Shown: positions 7,943 to 12,908 of the stretch, piece after piece
Position numbering within the stretch: position 1 is the stretch's first letter
How the letters are laid out: every line of letters starts with the position of its first letter
NCBI GenBank assembly: GCA_026388495.1
Contig: JAPLJQ010000023.1
Coordinates: 1 to 12,908, forward strand
DNA: 12,908 bases
Direction of reading: 5' to 3'
From: Deltaproteobacteria bacterium
Lineage (GTDB): Bacteria > Desulfobacterota > Syntrophia > Syntrophales > UBA2185
Notes under the pieces: model-generated
Told to the model about the DNA's origin: nothing
The model's input: the letters and a program-made list of their open reading frames with translations, nothing else
Databases searched by the model: none
Program-made: the position numbers and the translations under genes

Positions 7943-8368
7943 ATGCTAAAGAAAGCGATGATGACAAAACAGATCTCCGTAACTGTGATCAACAAGATTG
8001 GTGTGCTGGACATCATGGCAGGGTATCTGGCGGATCGCGGAATCAACATCGAGGCGGTAGCGGGCTATGAAATACCGGGGTCTGACCAGGTCGTCATCTC
8101 GCTGGTCGTAGACGATACCCTGCGAGCCATCGAGGCGATAAACAAAAGAGGGTTCGGCGCCGTTGAGGAAGAAGATGTCATTCTGGTCGAACTCGATAAC
8201 AAACCCGGGGCATTAAAGGCCGTTACAAGCTTATTAGCGCACAAGAATATTAATATCAGTTATCTCTATGCCACTGCGAGCCCTGGAGCGTCTCCCGTCA
8301 GGGTGATTCTGTCCACAGGCGATAACAACGCGGCCTTCATTGCGTTGAAAAGATCCGCCACGAAATAG
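7943..8368 (+). CDS. Tandem ACT-domain protein (between gyrB and gyrA)
   Basis: A 141-residue protein with two ACT domains, about residues 8-77 and 78-139. The first starts QISVTVINKIGVLDIMAG and lacks the usual PG after the first strand. The second starts VILVELDNKPGALKAVTSLL and has the standard form. No catalytic domain is attached, so it is probably a small-ligand sensor or partner-binding protein, as inferred for the ACT protein at 908-1339. The two share length, domain order and an NI-x-YLYA segment in the second domain (NINISYLYA here, NVEYLYA there). The ATG at 7943 has a textbook GGAGGT six bases upstream. It is a monocistronic plus-strand gene flanked by minus-strand genes, with its own promoter and a long leader. 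Function and ligand are unknown. Confidence 0.85.
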   Translation: MLKKAMMTKQISVTVINKIGVLDIMAGYLADRGINIEAVAGYEIPGSDQVVISLVVDDTLRAIEAINKRGFGAVEEEDVILVELDNKPGALKAVTSLLAHKNINISYLYATASPGASPVRVILSTGDNNAAFIALKRSATK

Positions 8369-8375
8369 TGGACAC

Positions 8376-8390
8376 CCTTGCATCGCAAGG
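8376..8390. terminator. Short hairpin between convergent ACT and CBS genes
   Basis: CCTTGC (8376-8381) pairs with GCAAGG (8385-8390) across a three-base loop, starting 8 nt after the ACT stop codon. No T tract follows on either strand, so it is at best an atypical terminator or an RNA 3'-end stabiliser. Confidence 0.3.
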
Positions 8391-8415
8391 TTGAGGAGGC
8401 CGGAAGCTGATTTAA

Positions 8416-8874
8416 TTATTTTTCGGAGGGCATCAGGCTGCGCAGAATATCCTCCTTCCCTATAATTCCAACCAGCTTGCCTTGATCCAGGACAGGCAAC
8501 GTGTGTATGTTGTTCTTCACCATGAGTGTGGCAATGTCTTCCAGCCCGGTATCCGGACCAACCGTTATGGGATTAGGGGTCATGGCTTCGCTTGCGGTAA
8601 GTGCAGCCATTTTCTGTAATTCTTTTTCAATATTTTTAGGAGAGGTTAAGGGGATAACACTATCGAGCAGGATGAAGAAAGAAGGCAGGGGAATCTTTCT
8701 TTGCTGGACGATCAGATCAGCCTGGCAGATAATCCCTTTCAGGCATCCCTCTTTATCGACTACGGGCAGACCATTGATGTGGTGTTCTATCAGTAATTTC
8801 GCGACCTGAACAATCTCCGTCTCGGGATAAACCGTAATGACTTCCTGGGTCATAATGTCCTTGGCTTTGAGCAT
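8416..8874 (-). CDS. Two-CBS-domain protein
   Basis: A 152-residue protein composed of a pair of CBS motifs forming one Bateman module. The first is KAKDIMTQEVITVYPETEIV with HHINGLPVVDKEGCLKGII and QADLI (residues 3-55). The second is ASEAMTPNPITVGPDTGLED with NNIHTLPVLDQGKLVGIIGKEDILRSL (93-148). Such modules usually bind adenosyl ligands (AMP, ATP, SAM) and regulate a partner protein; none is fused here. The linker (about 56-92) contains a hydrophobic stretch, PLPSFFILLDSVIPL. The ATG has a strong AGGAGG seven bases upstream. It lies 71 nt after gyrB on the same strand and is probably the distal gene of the dnaN-gyrB transcript. The partner is unknown; sensing of cellular energy state is only a possibility. 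Confidence 0.9.
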   Translation of the reverse strand: MLKAKDIMTQEVITVYPETEIVQVAKLLIEHHINGLPVVDKEGCLKGIICQADLIVQQRKIPLPSFFILLDSVIPLTSPKNIEKELQKMAALTASEAMTPNPITVGPDTGLEDIATLMVKNNIHTLPVLDQGKLVGIIGKEDILRSLMPSEK

Positions 8875-8945
8875 TTACTCTTCCTCCTCATTTTCGTAAG
8901 AACCATATTACCTTTGATTCGCCCTGAAGATCGGTAATGTATATT

Positions 8946-11489
<2,544 letters not shown>

Positions 11490-12608
11490 CTATATTTTTA
11501 AGGGCATGATAATGCATTTATAATGATCGTTACCCGCAGGTTTTACGACCCCAGGTTTCATTCCCTGACCAATCTCCAATATGATCCTCTCCTCATCAAT
11601 CACCTCGATGGCATCAAGGAGATATTTCACATTATATCCAACTGTCATTTCCTGTTCATGATAAGAAATATCTATCTCATCTTTCGCTTCTCCCACGTCG
11701 GGATTTGTTGAGTTCAATACCAGTTTATCTTCCATCAGCGTCATGATGACGCCGCTATACCTTTCACTGGATATAACATTCATTCTTCTTAATGCATGCA
11801 ACACCGTATCCCTGTCAAAGCTTACCATAACTCCTTTTTCTGCCGGCATTACCCGGCGATAGTCCGGATAATCCGCATCAATCAGACTGACTTTCAAAAC
11901 CATACCATCCGTTTTTAAAATACACATCCCTCGACGAACCCCAAACAAAATATCGTCTGATTGTGCCTCAACAAATTTTCGTATCTCACTCAACCCTTTT
12001 CTTGGTATGATAATCCCCTTCTCAAGCTCTAAAAACGTTCCTTCCATTCCCACATCCACCATTGCAAGCCGGTGCCCATCCGTTGCAACCATCCTAACCT
12101 TGTTACTTTCCCCCTCTTTCCGGGCCTCCAATAAGACACCATTTAAGTTCTTTCTCATCTCATCCGCCGACATGGCAAAAGACGTCTTGTATATTAACTC
12201 CTTCAGAATATCTCCCTTTATTTTAAAGAGCTCCACCTCATCTAAATCATCAAATACACTGGGAAAATCATCCGCCGGCAAACCAGGAATCTTATAGATG
12301 ACTTTCTGGCATGTTATGGTTACCCAGTGATGTTCATTAGTATGGAAGTGAATGTCCTCTCCCTGAATTTCTCTTATCATTTCATATATTTTTCTTGCAG
12401 AAAGCGTGATGTCTCCTTTTGCCAGAATCTCAGCTTCATAATCGGCAATCAAAACGATTTCCTTATCCGTGGCAATAATTTTAATTCTGTTGTCCTCCGC
12501 TTTAATAAGAATATTATTCAGAATAGGCATGGTGGTTTTCTTTTCAACAATACCAAGCGTCTTTTGAATACCCTCTAAAAAAGTATCTCTTTGTATTTTA
12601 AATTCCAT
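11490..12608 (-). CDS. dnaN: DNA polymerase III subunit beta (sliding clamp)
   Basis: A 372-residue beta clamp that encircles DNA as a dimer and tethers the replicative polymerase and other partners. It has the standard length, three repeated clamp folds, and family motifs: TMPILNNILI (26-35), VATDGHRLAMVD (174-185), SLIDADYPDYRRVMP (241-255), the domain-3 NVKYLLDAI (327-335), and the terminal YKCIIMPLKI that lines the protein-binding pocket. The ATG at 12608 is preferred to one two codons upstream (12614): the GGGGG Shine-Dalgarno is eight bases from 12608 but only two from 12614, and dnaN products typically begin M-x-F, here MEFKIQRD. It follows dnaA across the presumed origin and probably leads the dnaN-gyrB-CBS transcript. 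Its base composition is visibly more AT-rich than gyrB or gyrA. Confidence 0.97.
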   Translation of the reverse strand: MEFKIQRDTFLEGIQKTLGIVEKKTTMPILNNILIKAEDNRIKIIATDKEIVLIADYEAEILAKGDITLSARKIYEMIREIQGEDIHFHTNEHHWVTITCQKVIYKIPGLPADDFPSVFDDLDEVELFKIKGDILKELIYKTSFAMSADEMRKNLNGVLLEARKEGESNKVRMVATDGHRLAMVDVGMEGTFLELEKGIIIPRKGLSEIRKFVEAQSDDILFGVRRGMCILKTDGMVLKVSLIDADYPDYRRVMPAEKGVMVSFDRDTVLHALRRMNVISSERYSGVIMTLMEDKLVLNSTNPDVGEAKDEIDISYHEQEMTVGYNVKYLLDAIEVIDEERIILEIGQGMKPGVVKPAGNDHYKCIIMPLKI

Positions 12609-12668
12609 CACCATATCCCCCTTGTTTAGGTTTTTTGTTCATTGTAAAAATAATGGTTATACATGACC

Positions 12669-12698
12669 TATAATAAGATTATTTTTTTTCTTATTATA
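12669..12698. repeat. 10-bp perfect AT-only inverted repeat
   Basis: TATAATAAGA (12669-12678) and TCTTATTATA (12689-12698) are exact reverse complements around a 10-base T-rich loop. It sits in the AT-rich tract next to the trio-like run, on the dnaN side, and contains just one G-C pair per stem. It may be part of the duplex-unwinding element or a weak transcript hairpin after dnaA. Confidence 0.5.
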
Positions 12699-12705
12699 TA
12701 TAATA

Positions 12706-12720
12706 TAGTAGTATTAATAG
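12706..12720 (+). promoter_or_regulatory. DnaA-trio-like element
   Basis: The plus strand reads TAG TAG TAT TAA TAG. Read 3' to 5' away from the adjacent DnaA box this is GAT AAT TAT GAT GAT; four of five triplets fit the DnaA-trio consensus 3'-[G/A]A[T/A]-5'. The run is separated by AGGG (12721-12724) from the box-like 9-mer at 12725-12733 and is flanked on the other side by an AT-only tract. Confidence 0.5.
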
Positions 12721-12724
12721 AGGG

Positions 12725-12733
12725 TGTTCATAA
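12725..12733 (-). promoter_or_regulatory. DnaA-box-like 9-mer (TTATGAACA)
   Basis: One mismatch (A for C at position 6) from the consensus TTATNCACA. It adjoins the AGGG spacer and trio-like run, in the orientation expected for a box that directs DnaA onto the trios. Confidence 0.45.
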
Positions 12734-12786
12734 TGATAAAAAAAGCGATTCATTGAGTGATTTTAAATAAAAGTTCAATATTAAAA

Positions 12787-12795
12787 TGTTGATAA
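12787..12795 (-). promoter_or_regulatory. DnaA-box-like 9-mer (TTATCAACA)
   Basis: One mismatch from TTATCCACA, with the same A at position 6 as the neighbouring box and the same orientation. It lies 17 nt beyond the dnaA stop codon. Confidence 0.45.
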
Positions 12796-12812
12796 CCTCT
12801 TAGGGAAAAGTG

Positions 12813-12908
12813 CTAAATTTTATTCTTAATTATCTCCTCGATGTCGCTGATCGTTTTTTTAATTTTTACATCTCTCTCTACGGCTTTACCGATCTTATTG
12901 TTGGCATA
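12813..12908 (-). CDS. dnaA: Chromosomal replication initiator DnaA, C-terminal end only
   Basis: The last 31 codons and the TAG stop (12813-12815) of a minus-strand gene that runs off the window. The visible peptide, beginning YANNKIGKAVERDVKIKKTI and ending with DIEEIIKNKI, has the form of the final helix of DnaA domain IV, which follows the DnaA-box-reading helix-turn-helix: an H/Y-A-x-x-K-I core, a basic/acidic stretch, then an IK-x-x-I-x-x-I pattern. The signature DHTTV motif would lie just outside the window. Its position upstream of dnaN and gyrB, in the same orientation, is the canonical order and strongly supports the call; the short peptide alone would not be decisive. Confidence 0.75.
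   Translation of the reverse strand, partial: YANNKIGKAVERDVKIKKTISDIEEIIKNKI

Larger units (their letters stand above)
12615..12812. other. Putative oriC in the dnaA-dnaN spacer
   Basis: A roughly 200-bp, strongly AT-rich spacer; bases 12661-12720 contain only 9 G/C in 60 by direct count. It lies between the 3' end of dnaA and dnaN, a frequent site of bacterial chromosomal origins. Read on the minus strand from dnaA to dnaN it holds DnaA-box-like TTATCAACA, then TTATGAACA, a CCCT spacer, a triplet run complementary to DnaA-trios, and an AT-only tract with an inverted repeat. This order matches the basal unwinding arrangement described for Bacillus subtilis oriC. The boxes are imperfect, so the call is inferential. 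Confidence 0.6.

Noticed and set aside
8907..8938. ATTACC...GGTAAT inverted repeat between gyrB and the CBS gene
   Set aside because: Only six pairs around a 20-nt interior with no further pairing and no T tract; too weak to call a terminator.
12609..12614. dnaN start two codons upstream (MVMEF)
   Set aside because: The GGGGG ribosome site would be only two bases away, and DnaN proteins typically start M-x-F, matching the second ATG.

Overview
The window looks like a piece of a bacterial chromosome next to the replication origin, probably from an anaerobic Desulfobacterota/Syntrophales-type (former Deltaproteobacteria) organism. That placement is an inference. It rests on the phenylacetate-CoA-ligase-like AMP-forming ligase beside a small tandem-ACT protein, an 802-residue GyrB with the extra Gram-negative-type block after the TOPRIM motif, and the overall mix of genes. 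No rRNA or other taxonomic marker is present.

Right end (about 8.4-12.9 kb, minus strand): the 3' end of dnaA, a 197-bp very AT-rich spacer that looks like oriC, then dnaN, gyrB and a two-CBS-domain protein. The spacer has DnaA-box-like 9-mers, and one of them is followed by a short C-rich spacer, a run of DnaA-trio-like triplets and an AT-rich tract. The canonical recF between dnaN and gyrB is absent.

Middle (about 3.1-8.4 kb): a 479-bp divergent intergenic region separates a plus-strand tandem-ACT gene, with a good promoter and a ~170-nt leader, from the minus-strand run gyrA-archease-rtcB. The archease/rtcB pair overlaps by 8 nt and sits 10 nt below gyrA, so DNA gyrase subunit A is probably co-transcribed with an RNA-ligation module. 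A DUF475/TerC-type membrane protein follows 31 nt further on and closes the run at about 2.14 kb.

Left end (1-2.1 kb, plus strand): a 5'-truncated phenylacetate-CoA-ligase-family gene, a second tandem-ACT gene 14 nt downstream, and a cytidylate-kinase-like P-loop protein. This group converges on the DUF475 gene across a small hairpin.

The replication genes all read away from the presumed origin, co-directional with a fork moving left. The two ACT genes, the ligase and the kinase oppose it. The points most worth checking are the oriC architecture in the dnaA-dnaN spacer and a Gly-to-Asp change at a normally invariant ATP-binding glycine of GyrB. I found no mobile element, CRISPR array, tRNA or rRNA.
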